Source: Macquaria australasica (Eukaryota > Chordata > Actinopteri > Centrarchiformes > Percichthyidae). Taken from it: a stretch of 64,000 bases of DNA. The stretch covers positions 1,775,536-1,839,535 of the forward strand of contig SEMN01000026.1 in the NCBI GenBank assembly GCA_005408345.1. The letters run 5' to 3'. The position numbers were made by a program, and so were the translations under genes. The notes under the pieces were generated by a model, which did no database searches, was not told the DNA's origin, and was given only the letters and a program-made list of their open reading frames with translations. The stretch's first letter is position 1, and each line of letters begins with the position of its first letter. Below, piece by piece: positions 12,321 to 25,900 of this stretch.

Positions 12321-13309
12321 AAAGATGTACCAGAAGAAAAGAAAGACAAAAAAAAGATTTAAAATGGAGAACATGCACATTTACTGTAGAGTTTTGTGTA
12401 GACAATATCAGACCAAAATTGATTAAATTCTACCACACTGTGAATTCTTGTCCATATATTGTACGTATTTTGCATATATTTGTCCAAAGGTTGGATACCA
12501 GTACAGAGACAGTTTTCTCATCTGTTAACTGTCAACTCTTCAACACCTTGATGCACTCAACCTGTCTTTGGCAGTAACTGATGAACAGCCAGGGCCAGAG
12601 AATGAGTGTCTTTTAACCCTAATGTTCTGTAAAGAGGCCCCAAAGACCCCGGGGCCTCTTTACCAGCTTAAAAAACACACTTAATATCTTTTCATCACCT
12701 TGATACTTAATGACTTCTCCTAATTTTATGAGAATTACTTATTAAAAACATGTTTAAATACAGTGGATTTTTATATGCTGTGTGATTAGTGTTGGCAGTA
12801 TTTGGCAGGTCTATTTGGATTTCAGTTTGTTCATAAAAGGTTGAACCTCTCTCTCTGTCATCTAATTGACACCTAATACATTTCTTTGTCTGTCAATGAC
12901 TTTTTGGCAAACAAAAGGAATATATATTTGCTCGTGCACAGGCCATATAATATGTAGAACACGATATATTTCTCTTTTTGGTGTAACAACAATGCTTTAT
13001 GGGCATTTCTGCATTTTGTCATCTTCATCAAATGTGCAAGTCTAGTTTGTGGCAAAGGGAATGCTTACCACTACAATACCACTTTCTTCATTTGACGGGA
13101 AAAAAATGGTGGATTTCACAATTATTATTATTTTTACACGTACAGCAGTGGAGTCTGTTGGACCCCAAACGACAAGTAAGTAAAGCTAATGTCAACTAAA
13201 CACAGGTAAGTCTTCTCCAGTGTTGTTTCGCCATACATATTTATTTGTAAAGTTCAAATGTCCTTTTACAAACTGCAAAAAATTGTGGCCACAGATGTTC
13301 TACAGCTCA

Positions 13310-14935
13310 TGTCTTTATTGGTGCTGTGGATACAACAGTAATACTCTGCAAACGATGGCGTAAAGTTAAAGTGCCTACATTGAATTTAACTAGGGATATT
13401 TCCTCCCACTAATTCAGGAATGTACAAATGTTCAATAAATCTTATTACAGTAGCAAACACTGTGCATTTCATTGTTCAAGCAAAACTCTTAATGATAAAT
13501 AATCCCAGTTTCTCACGTTGTTTTTCTCAAAATAAAAGTGTGTAATATAGTGAGCATATTAAGACAAACTAAACTTAGCATATTATAGTTTTACTCCACT
13601 TAACACGTTATAATACAGACAATCATATGTCCATGGAATAAAAGCTGCCCCATGATAACGGTTTAGCATTGTGCTTTCTATCATTAATAAAGCACCGGCA
13701 GTAGCCGCACTGCCAGTCATGCCTCCCAAATATAGCAAAGTGTCTCGACAACATTCAGTCAGTGAATCACAATGACATTGCACAGTTACACAACATAGAT
13801 TGCACTAAAGTTAAGGGCGGTAAGTTAAGTATTCTTATATAAACATCTGAATGCATCCATAAGGTAGAATAAGGGCCGTGTACATGATCAGAAATGTAAC
13901 TCAACCCTTCTTTGGTTCACAAATACACTAAAAGACTTCAATGTTATTCAAAACATTGTGATATTATACAGCAGAGTTTCCAAATAGGAAGAAGGAAACA
14001 TTACAAATGGAACAGAACAGCAGATAACCTATTCACAATTATAATCTCTGGATATAAATAAAGTGATTCATCTATTACATACTATACTGTATGGCCGATT
14101 TACATATAGGATTTTCTCACTGTAAAACTAGGACACATTTGGCACAAAGGCAATGTAATAATACTATACACAATCTACACAAAAATCTCTAAAAACACAG
14201 CAAGTACAGAACTTGTTACAATGACTGTTATATATTTCCACCTATGTAATATCAAAGGGAAATAACAGCTAGGGTACAATGTGGCGGTGCATCTGGCTTG
14301 ATAATTACATAGACGACATGGAGCACCAACAGTCAGTACATCATATATATATATATTTTTTTTTTTACATGAATACTGTTTATGTCAATGCAATAAGGTT
14401 CCCTACATTGTGCTCTGTTACTTGTGAAAAAATATTTTGATCTCATTCTGTTTTCAATACTGATCTTCATATGGTACAACAGTAAAATGACATTCTTTAT
14501 AGCTGCTATAGAAAGAATCATTCAAGTGCTCAGATATTCTTGCTATTTCATAATTACATGAAAGGTAACCAGGTGTCAATCTCATTTAATTGACATTATA
14601 TTAGGTTTATTTCCACTTAACATGCGGTTTAGCAAGAATACCAGTGTGCTTTTGTGATTCTCTCAAGTTTTGACTTATGTCCTTTTTACTCAGATACTGT
14701 AACCTTGTGTGCAAATGTTTTGAACAGATGTCATCGCGGCTAAAGACAGAAGAGACAGAGAGGAGACACACAGGGCTTATTATTTGTTGTGCGTTGCCAG
14801 AGAAGACCTGTAAGCAAACATTTCAATGTCTTTATGAGACAAAAGGGACATGAAGCCAAGCTCAAGGCTCTCCAAAGTCGGAAAAGACCAATGTTTGGTT
14901 GTTTGTTGTTTGTTTGGGGGGGTTAGGTGCAGCTC
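13310..14935 (-). other. gad1: Probable gad1 3' untranslated region and flank
   Basis: AT-rich sequence directly below the gad1 stop. Minus-strand AATAAA signals are present at 14606-14611 and 13314-13319 (TTTATT on the plus strand), giving 3' UTRs of about 0.3 or 1.6 kb. Which one is used cannot be told here. Confidence 0.45.
14606..14611 (-). terminator. Candidate gad1 poly(A) signal
   Basis: AATAAA on the minus strand, 325 bases past the stop codon. The signal at 13314-13319 is an alternative. Confidence 0.3.
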
Positions 14936-15109
14936 TTACAAGTCATTCCCCAGTCGTTCGAGCTCCTCGATCAGGAAGTCGATATCTGACCTGGTAGCAG
15001 CGGGATTGGAGATGACCATTCGGAAGAAGTTGACCTTGTCTCCTTGTGGCTGGTAACCCACCATTGTAGTCCCAGACTCCATCATCATTGCCTTGATCTT
15101 TGGGGCCAC
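14936..15109 (-). CDS. gad1: gad1 coding exon 16 (residues 535-591) and stop
   Basis: Encodes VAPKIKAMMMESGTTMVGYQ through IEELERLGNDL, then TAA at 14936-14938. The C-terminus ends at the same position as human GAD67. Confidence 0.97.
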   Translation of the reverse strand: MAPKIKAMMMESGTTMVGYQPQGDKVNFFRMVISNPAATRSDIDFLIEELERLGNDL

Positions 15110-18100
15110 CTGTTGTGGAAAACATAGTGTTACCATCCAATCTCTGCATATGCACACGCAATCATCTGTGACTTTACTTTCTGTGTGAATCCCTAAATCT
15201 AAGTAGAAACTACATGAATCAATCTAAGAGGGCAGGGGAACTAGAAATGCAGCTTAAAAAGCAGATTGATGAGTGAATCATTACCTTGTGCAACCTCTCC
15301 CGCCTCTCGTCACCATCGGGCAAGCCGCGCAGGCTCGGCGGGATATACCAGAAACACACATTAGTGTGCTGCGGCTGATAAGAGAAAATGGGAACAACAT
15401 TTGTAATGAGCGATAAAAACGGCCTTCTGTAATTTCAGCTTTTCTTGTCAACTTGTCAGCAAAGCAAAATGGTCCAATCAATCCTTAAACCAAGCTAAGA
15501 TTTTAAATATATTGTTGTCGTCATTTATCACAAAAGAAAAAACAGGTGTTTCGTAAAGTAGAAAAGCCAAAATAAGAATAGTATAGACAGTTTTCCTTTG
15601 TTGCTGCAGCTGATCGTCTTGAGTATCCACTGAATTCTGATTTATATACATCTGATAGCTCAGTACGGTGAATATTTGAGTGTTCATTTGAAAAATATTT
15701 GCTGTGTGTGGAAATAATGATCTCACCTCTCCGTCGAACACCATCTCGTAGCCCTCTCTGTTTTTTATTTTATTGTAGAGGTACGCCGACAGATCCAGGC
15801 ACTTGTCAATATGCTGTTCAAATCCTATTGTTCCCTTTTAGGTAGATTGAAAGAAAAAGTTATTACCATCATATTCTAGATATGGCAGCAGGGTAGATGG
15901 AGCAACTGCTAAAATGCACACCTTTGCTTTCCACATGAGCCAGAACTTGAAGATGTCGACATGCCGTCCACACTGAATGGCCTTGTCACCTGTGTCGTAT
16001 GTAACATCATACTGTTTATCTGGCTGGAAGAGGTAACCAGCACACATGGAGTTGCAGCCTTGTAGTAATCCCTGCAAAGGAAGAGAAACAGTAAGGTCAC
16101 CAAACAGCAGCAGAAACCAGCGTCTATGTTTGTATGTGCATGCATCTGTGCAGGAGTGGTATCGTGTGCAGCGGGTGAGTGAAAAACAGAAGTCTCACCC
16201 TCTCTCTGACCAGAATGGCGGAGCACTGCAGCGGCACCCCCATCATTTTATGAGGGTTCCAGGTGACTGAGTTGGCCCTGCAAAGATATTGAAACAGTAA
16301 ACACAGCTCTGTGAGTGAGTGTGTGGGTGTGTGTGTGTGTGTGTCAAGTCTAGGAGCATTAGTGGTAATCTAAGGAGACATTGATCCTTTCAATTTTCTC
16401 AAAATAACTGTGCATGAGTCTTTTGAAAGATATAGTTTGATTTAGTTCTGTGGTCATGTACAAGGTGACTAAAGATCTGAGATCGTACACCATTTTGTCC
16501 CAGATTTTAAAGAGGCACTCCAGCAATTTGTATTGTACTTCCATGAAGATTGGGGGGATTGGGGTGCCCTTGTGGCCTAGGGGTTAAGGTGCCAACCATG
16601 AGCCACAGCCAAGTCCCCCGGTTCCAATGTAAGGGACTTTTGTTGTTAGTCATTCCCCATCTGTCTCTCTCCTCTCATTCCCTGACACCTCTCTACTGTG
16701 TGCTATCTAATAAAGGGATCAAATGTAAAAAAAATAAAAAAATAAAAAGATTTGTCAAAATTGAAGCAGCAGAGCCCAAGATATCCTGACTTTTATTCTC
16801 AAGAATGGGTCAAGCCCCCAAAACACAGGATCCTACATTTCCCACAATGTATCTCGTTAGCGTCTATGTTAGTCTCTCTGCCTGATAAATGCCCATGTCT
16901 TTCAAACTCAACACCCCCAGTTTAACACAGTTTCTTTTCTAAAAATGAATAGTCTCCGCTCCAAGCCCATGCCAAAAATAACCCTGATGATGTCATCCAG
17001 ACTGTTTTCACAGGCTGAGGTGGTGGAGTCCTCCTTTAAACAACATGTTTTCCTGTACTTCATTAATTGTCATTTATATGTCGTATGCATTGCGTTCCGT
17101 TACCTCTCTACTCCATTCAGCTTGTGCCTGTGTTTCCTGGACATTAGCAATCCTCCTCCCCATGCACCCTGCACAAGACAAAACACATTTATAACAGTAA
17201 GTATGCTAATGTCTACAGAGGCTTAACAGCTGATATGTACAGCTGATGTTATTTTTTTGTATTGTAAGATTATCGATATTCTCTTACGTCCACATGAAGC
17301 CACATGTTGTACTTTTCACAGATGTCTGCAATTTCATTGATAGGATCAAAGGCTCCATAGACGGTGGTACCAGCGGTGGCATTCACAAACATCGGAACAT
17401 ACCCCTGCAAACCGAAAAAAAAAACACTGGCTACAATTCTGGGCTGAAATCAATTCAAGTTGTTATGTTCATTCTCTTCCTGCGATTGTTGACATCAAAG
17501 AGAGGGGCTAAAACACAGTTCTCAAATAATGCACTCTTCCTGTCTGCGCATACTGCTTTCCAATTTCTTCTAGTCTGCACATCACTCTACCTTTGAAGAA
17601 TTACTTCCAGGAGAGGTACTTTAGACTGGGGCAGCATCACATGTGAGCAGACAGAGGCATTAACCTTACTGAAATAACCTCTCTACTCTGGCACACATAA
17701 GTGTTTCCTTTGCTGCAAGTAAACTCCGCAGCTCAGAGGAGTGTTTCTCATTGTGCGGAGTCACTGATAGAAGCAAATAAACAAGTTAGAGAGGACGATG
17801 TCTGAGTCATTGTTGCTGACATTCACCTTTTGCTTGGCCTCTATTACTTTGGCTTCTAAATCTGCAGGAATGACTCTCCCCCTGGAAAAGAAGAAGACAT
17901 AATTCATCCAGATATTTGACCTTTTATCAGACTGTCTGCATGTGGGTCAGGTACAAAGCAAACCTCTCATCTGTTTTCAAAAGGATCAGGTTCTCTGTCC
18001 CGAAGCCCAGAGCTGCGCTGGCTTTCTTGATGGAATAGTGGCTCTGCAAGAACAGATGTGGATCAGTCACGATTCAGGTTGGATTTACACTTAAGATACT

Positions 18101-19911
18101 GATATTAGTTGTCAGAGTTCAGGATAAAGGTACTTAAAAGAGACAGTGTCAGACTAACATGCTCTGAGGTGAAGAGGACCAGCCTGGGTGCAGCTGCCAT
18201 GCCTTTGGTCTTGACTTCAGGGAAGAACTTGTACCTGGCAATCATCACACTGTACATGTTGGAGATGGCTCCTCCTGTAGAAACCAACAGTGGTAGAAAG
18301 TAAGTACTGCAAAACTTTACTTGAGTAATTCTGTTTTAAGGTACTTATACTACACATATTTTGGAGGCAAAAACCACTTAATTTATTTGATGGCCTTAGT
18401 TACTAGTTACTTTGCAGATTCAGATTATTAATACAATATGTGTTCAACAATTAAATTACTGTACATTATTATAGATGAAGCTACCCAGCAGTATATAAGG
18501 TGGTTAAAATTAGCCCTACCTTTCCATACTGCAACATTAAAGTCATGCTTATACATTATTCAATAATTATAATCCAAAAAATATATTATTCTGAAATGCG
18601 CCTTTCTGCATAATGAGTACTTTATTACATTTTGATGCTAACACTTATGTACTTTTACTCAAATAAAAATTTGAATGCATGACTTTTACTTGTAAAAGAG
18701 AGTATTTCTACACTGTTGTATTGCTACTTTTAAGTAAATGTAACAATGGAAACGAGATGAGATCTTTTAGAAGTGGAAACTACAGATTCAGAACCATAGC
18801 TAAAAAAAACCCCAGAACATCTAGTGGTATCTGATAAAGTTTTACATAATAACAAGAGTCTGACAGGTTTGCATAAGAGTTATTGAGCTCCTGTTCAATC
18901 ACTGGTTTGGCTCTCACCTGGAGAAAATATTCCATCGCCCTCTCCAACAGGCCAGCCAATAATCTCTCTCATCTTTTTCAGTGTCAGCTGCTCCATAAGC
19001 ACAAAGACGGGGGCGATCTCATAGGTAAACCTGGAACAAACAGAAAAAAAAAACATTTTAACATGTGATTTAAAGTTAAGTAAAGCCTTATTTTATTGCT
19101 GATTGAACATCTTCACTTTATGTTTCTGCTTTGTTGTGTGTTAATTGGACAATAGTATATAAATACTAGTTTTCTCTCCATAGTTTCATTCACGTAAAAT
19201 TCCAGTTCACCTACAGACTGCAGGAGAGACTGATGGGATCAATTTGAAATACACTGATATTTAGCAACGTGCATTTGTATAATCTAATTGTGCAGCATGG
19301 TTACTGAGCATGCAGCTCTCAATATAAATGGAACAGATACAGCATTATGTACACAGTCACACTTCAATGACACAACACCATCTTGTTGTTTTAGAAATGG
19401 CCTGCTGCTGCAGTGAAATGATACAGCAAATGCCACACAGTCTTAGCTTCATTCTTAAAGCATCAGGAGCGTGTTTTGTTGCAGAAAATTAGCGAGAAAT
19501 GTGATGTTAGCCCAATGAGAATATTCAAAATACAAACAATGTACCTTTAATGTGATTAACACTATTAAAAACATTGGAGAAATAATGAGAATTCTCTGCT
19601 GTTACACTTGCAAAACAATGTAGTTTCAGGTGCCTTTAATTTCCTCATTGCAGGAAAGTTTTTATCCTCTCAAGTATATAATTTTTTTCTGTATCATCAA
19701 AGTACATTAAAAAAAAAAAAACTCAGCCTCAGAGGAGAGTACAGTCGATTTGAAATTACAGCACAGGCAGGCTCATCCATCTTCTCCTGACCAATATTCT
19801 TCTAATTACATAAGTATCTGTCTGTTCATGCAAAGAAAGTAAATGAATCAGAGGAACATTACAGAATGTCACATTGTGCCCCACAGCATCTTCAGCATGT
19901 ATGTATGTGTG

Positions 19912-19987
<76 letters not shown>

Positions 19988-22900
19988 CACACACACACAC
20001 ACACACATACATACACACATATATAAACACACAGTAAGAAGGAGGGGGAAAAAATAAAGTCAGATGCCTCTTCGCAGATGTCGCACATTAATTTCACCGC
20101 ATTCATTCATGCAGACAACGCTCACTCATTCTGATTATGTAAGACCTGGATGTGATTGTCAGTCTATTAGTGTCAGTCAATATCTGCCAGGGGTAATTAG
20201 ATTTGATGGGGTAATTAATAAAGGTAAATTACAAGTATGTAAGCAACATCCACCCTCTGGTTCAAGTCATCCTCGTTGATGTCGCCAATAACACCCGAGC
20301 TAACTATAGTACTTCTTTGGGAGACGGACTGGAGGCTGAACCAGCAAGAAGAAACAAGGCTATAAAAACATGTTAGTATACGTTTAAGGTTTGTAACAGA
20401 GCCTTATAATAAAGGTTCTGTTACACACTCAAAATCCTAATTTAATCTGATAAAAATGACAAGACCGCACTCATCACAATAAATTATGGCACCACCCTCT
20501 AATAAGGCACCCTTTATAAAGGGTTTACAAGTTGTAACTAATGGTGTTTATGCTTTCCATTTGGTAATAAGGCATTTATAAACATTAGTAATCATTGATA
20601 AATGCTTAATACGTTGTTAAAAAATCAGTTTTGCTCCAGATCTTTTGCATGTCTTTTCCAGAAGGTACGTGTCCATACAGTCTAATCAGTCAAAGGGCTT
20701 TTTCACAACCTGGCAACCCATCATTTGTTCTTATGAATGGCTTATAACTGATCTATAAAGCATTTAATAACCATTCTATAAACCCTTTATAAAGAGTGCA
20801 TATTTAGAAAGTGGTACTGAAGTTGTTTGACAAAGTCTTCTTTATTTTTATATTCTTTATTTATAAGCATTATGGAAATATTTTCATCTGTATTGTCATT
20901 TACACAGTGAATTTATTGTGATGCTGCATGTTGTATTTACCCCCTAAAGTGTACAAGCTGTAATATTTAAAAAAGTTCCCTGAAGCTGCTTGTGACCCCA
21001 CTACTGTCAGTTTCTTTATCAGTTTCACCTTTATTTAATGGTTTACAATAATGGGAATGGGAAACATGGTGGGAGGGAAAGAGGTATAACTTGCAACAAA
21101 GACCCTGACTGCAATCGAACCTACAGTATGGTATGGTATCCATCTTGGACCACAAGGCCACCAGGATGTCCTAGAGATCGGGCCAAGTTTTATCCCCTAA
21201 GTTAATCCTCATCATTGAGCTACCAGTTTTTAAGGTACACTAGTAGAGTTTAGTGCGATTAAACACAATAGCCCTGCAAAATATGTTTTGTTCAACCGCA
21301 TTTACATACATGAAGGGACGCATGTACACCTCTCTATATAATACAATAAAATGCAATGCCTCTGTAAACTACAGCCTCCAAAATGACGACAGAGATGAAT
21401 CAACACCTCTCTGACACAGAGTCATGATAAACAAAAGAAAGAGCTCATTGCTGAGACAGCAGTGATGGTTGTTCACGTTGTGTACAGATGTTGGGAGGGG
21501 GAGAGGCTCTTTTCCCCTCCTGGCATTGTTATGTCACAGGAACTAGCATTAGATGAAACAGAGACACCATGTAAACCGTGAATGCGAATCAATATGCAAT
21601 TTAGTTTGCCTGCAGGGCTGAATTATGTGACCACAGCCCAGGCACAGGCCAACATTGACAGTACTGTGGGGGAGTAGCTGTACAAATGTCGTCTTCTGGG
21701 CTTTTTATTTTCTTGCTTGATTGACAGTCTATTAGAGCATGTAGAGTATTCTTCAGCCAAAGACAGTAATTACTGTATGTCACTTCAAGCATTCCTCTAC
21801 ATGAGAGCCTCCCTTCTACATGGGCTGTTTAAAAACAATACGAACAAAAAAAGCTTTTAAAAAGTAGAATAAAATGAACCTAATTGGATCTAATTCTTCT
21901 CAATTATTATCTGCATGACTGTGTTTATGGAGTGCAAAGATTATTTAAAAAATGAACTGATCAATGACTCGGTATCACATGTACTCACATGTTAGTATTG
22001 GCTGTAGAGGTAAGCCACTCTCCTGCCAGCCCAACAATGTCTAACCCAGTGGACAGCTGGTTAAAGAACCTGGGGTGACCTAAAATAAAGAGACAATAAA
22101 GCAACATGATCCCCAGAAAACAATTAATCATGTGAGAATCTGAGAGAGAAAATGGCTTATCTGTAATCATTACACTGGCGTGTAACATAATGAGAGCTAT
22201 TGATTGCAGCAGGCCGTGCTGCGCCTTCAGGCCTCTTTGTTCTCACCTGTTCTCACTCCATATTTCAGGGTGTCCCTGCAGTCCACCAGGATCTGCTCCA
22301 GAGACTCGGGCTGGTCAGAGAGCTCCAGGTTGAAGCCCTCCATGCCCTCCAGCAGCTGGTGGGGGTGGTGGAAGTCCAGGACCTTGGTGGATCTGTCAAA
22401 GGTCTTCCGCACGTAATTGGTGAGGATTTCCACAACCTCCAGCAAGAACTGCATGGTCTGCTCCTCTCCATTTTTGGCAGGCAACAGATCTACAAAATAA
22501 AATACATCCATTAACTCAGTGTGTGCCTGTGTATCTTGTGGTTATACTTAACTTACAGCTGAAGATTGCTCTCATGCTGAGAGTGTTTACAGGTAATTTT
22601 CACAATTTACTGTTGAATTTCCTGTGACCTCTGGGTTTCTCAGCAAGTTGATAATTACTTTTACTCATTTATTTTGAGCAAAGTCTCTAACAGTTGGGTT
22701 GAAAAGGAATTCATACACACCAACAAATGCAATAAAAGGTAGTTTGAACATAACATTGCTGGATCATTTTTGGCATTAGCAATCTGATTCATCAGCATCA
22801 ATTTTACTTTTCATTTTCAAAGCATTACTTGCATGTTTGGTTTTCAGAATTCAGATTAAAATGTCCACACAATGTTGGATTCCTCAGAGTTTTATATTCT

Positions 22901-25900
22901 ATGTTAAGTATATCATGTTTAATTTTAAAGGTTAAATACAATTCGCTTCGATCATCTTCTCAAGCCTACCTCTGGCGAACAGATTGGAGAAGTCGGTCTC
23001 GGTGCGTCTGAAACGCGCGTCTCCGCCGATGTTATCGCAGGACAGCAGGTTCTTGGCTGTGCGCTCCTTCAAGGAACTCACAATCCTGGTCCTCTCCTCC
23101 AGACTGTTGTTCTTCTGCAAAAATCCTAAACGTTTACAAGAAGAAGAGGAGTCCGCAGGGTGATTACACTTCCCATACATGTTGAGAGCTGCAGCGTTTT
23201 TCTTGTTTTTTGTCTGTTTTTTTTTTTTTTTTTTTTTTTATAAATCAGGCCCACTAATAATTCTCCTCTACCATTTCTGACTTGTATCTCCTCTCTCTGT
23301 CTCTTTCTCCGGGAATCTACGCTTCCACTTTCTCTCTCTTTATGAGTAAAGGGTCCCATCCTGCTCAGGGAGTCCTATTTATGGGCGGAGGGCCCTGTGG
23401 GAGGTTGAGCCCGGTGACATCAGCGTCAAACTCCAGCCAAGCAAAAACATATCGCTGTCATGTAGCGGCTGTACATTCGTATTAAAGCTCCTGCGACAGT
23501 GCACACTTCAGTGGGGAGCAAACAGCACAGGTAGCCGATAACAACACAGCACAAAGGCACATTGGATAATACACGTGAATTCACCAGTAAAGCCAGCTGG
23601 GGAGAATATAGTCAACAAGTACATTTTTACAGAAATCTCATCTGAAATGTGTGCAACACGCTCCTTTTGAGACATTAAACCTACTGTTTCCCCTCTGATA
23701 TTAATCCAATCAGAACCCAGTCTTGTTTTTTCCCCCTTTGTGTTTTGTAGCTTTATGAACCAGTGTAATTAAATGGCCTTAATGAAACCAGCAGAACGTG
23801 TCGGTCAAAAATACCAGAAAATTGTACTGCGCACTGGTGCATGACGTTCACCATTATGGTAGATGTCAGCCCTTCTTTGGTTGGCGCAGTATGAGACTGA
23901 AATAGACTCTCATAGTAGAAATCGGAAAATCCATCCTGCATAATTCCCCCTTTAATTTCATCAGCTCCAACTCAGGGATGAATTGATGCTTTTGGCAGTT
24001 GATGCTCCTGGCATTTTTTTCATTTTGGTTAAATTGCCGACATCAGGTGTGATGGTAATTTAATAAAGCTAAATAATAGCCTATTGGCTAATCTAAATGT
24101 TTAATCCTTGTTTGGATGGTATTTCAAAATCCTGTTCGTCCAGAAATCCGTTTCCATTGAGCTGAAAGTAAAATGATGCAGGCCATGTGTAGCCTGCAGT
24201 CATGCTTGGGTGGAAACCATCGATGTTTGATCTCTCCCTGACAATTTATTTTTTGCATAATTTTATTTTATTTTTTTAAATTTGAACTTACCACATATCT
24301 TCATTCCCAATTTTCTAGTACACCCATGAGCAACTCCACACCAAGCATCATAGCCTGAAAATATATTTAAAAAAAACAATTAGAGGGCCTCACAGAAGCC
24401 TAAAGAGAGAGAGAGAGAGAGAAAAAAAAAATCCAATTTCAGATTACATTTTTATCTTGAACAATTGAATGTTGAAAATAAATGGAGAGACGTATGAGGT
24501 CGAGTGATGTCGCATGCTGAAACAAAAATAGCCAGCATGGGTGTCATGGATTATTTTAACATTAAACCGCACTCCCCGGGCCCCTGGATCTGGATTAGCC
24601 CATTTGCACTGTGTGTCACCGTTCATGACCTATAGGCAAGGGCTTAAAATTAATTAGGCATTTGGATCTATGCCAGCCTAAAGATCCAATTGAGTGAAAA
24701 GATACTGGTTAAAATGCGCGCATCAGTAGACATGAGGCGGCTGGCCAGTGACAGATAGAGAGAATTACTGCGTTATCAAGGGCTTCCAGCCAGAGAGGGG
24801 ATGGGGCACCTTGAATGGGTAGCATAGACGAAATCCTCAAAAGCAGCAATTTAGGGGAGGAGGGGTGGGAGTGGGAGTGGGAGTGAGAGGAGGAGGAGGA
24901 GGAGGATGGGAGGGCAGTCCCATTCCCACATCCCAATTTAACCCCTTACTTTGGATCATTAAATAAATCATTGGCCTGCACAGCTCATTGGACGCACTTT
25001 AACTCAGTCCTCACAATGATTTTCTCCAAGCCAGGGGAAATGAGATGGGCAACAAAGAGACAACTAAAAAAAAAAGGAAGAAAAGGAACAAGAGCAGATG
25101 TGCTGACACAGGCTAGCATTCAGACTTCAGACCAGACTACACATTTGCAGCTTGAAGGCTACTGTAGCTGCAGGCAATTTCTGTATGGGCCTCACATAAT
25201 CTAACGACTGCTTTTCATCAGACACACAATGCAAAGCCATTCCGATATTAAAATCAAATATTGGAGAGAAGAAATAGTTCATGTTTACACTGTACAGAAA
25301 TGTAAGAGCATGAGATTTTATTTTTAAAAGCTAAAATTCACCAATATCCTTTATTTGTTGTGTCAGGAGCACATCTACACCTGTAACGTGGTTTCAGACC
25401 TCTGTTCATGGGGAGAATCAGGCTTATTTCTCGCTACCAGCTGACAATGAAAGGACTGTGGTGACTGTATGGTTTCTGCAGTGCCCCTTCTCGAAGGCTA
25501 CAATGCTTAAGTGTGCCATTAGTGGCAATTTAATATGGCTGAATTAACAGCCACTTCAGGGGCAATTTTCATTTTTCCATGCATGCACTTTCTTCAGCCG
25601 GAGCACATTTAGCCAAAACAATGAAAAAATAAAACAAAAGAACATGAATGCATTAAAGCAGCACCCCTGATAATAACAATAGCCTAATAATAATAATTTG
25701 TTTTGTTTTTTTTTGCAAATAAATATTAAAATATTCTAAATATTTTTAGCCTTTCTGATAAGATGTTCCGGTGCTGCAGCCTCGGGCTGGTTTTCCAGGC
25801 TAATTGCCTTCAGTAATGTTAGCAGAGGACATCAGCTTCTGACAGCAGCGTTCGTCTGTCACGCAGAAGCCGGGAGGTCCGTCTGCTGAATGAAATGCAG

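Larger units (their letters stand above)
19031..21988 (-). other. gad1 intron between coding exons 6 and 5
   Basis: A 3.0-kb intron holding the TA/CA microsatellite, a family E MITE and a SINE. No extra coding exon was recognised. Mammalian GAD1 has an alternative embryonic exon in about this part of the gene; no candidate was seen here. Confidence 0.6.

Noticed and set aside
16551..16747. The tRNA-like head as a functional tRNA gene
   Set aside because: Only loose A- and B-box-like words are present. No cloverleaf could be drawn, and the CT-rich body plus A-rich tail fit a SINE.
19756..20106. Open frames with Tyr-Ile repeats
   Set aside because: Translation of the TA microsatellite.
22200..22514. 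Plus-strand open frame of 104 codons within gad1
   Set aside because: Antisense of gad1 coding exon 4, which carries a clear GAD67 sequence.
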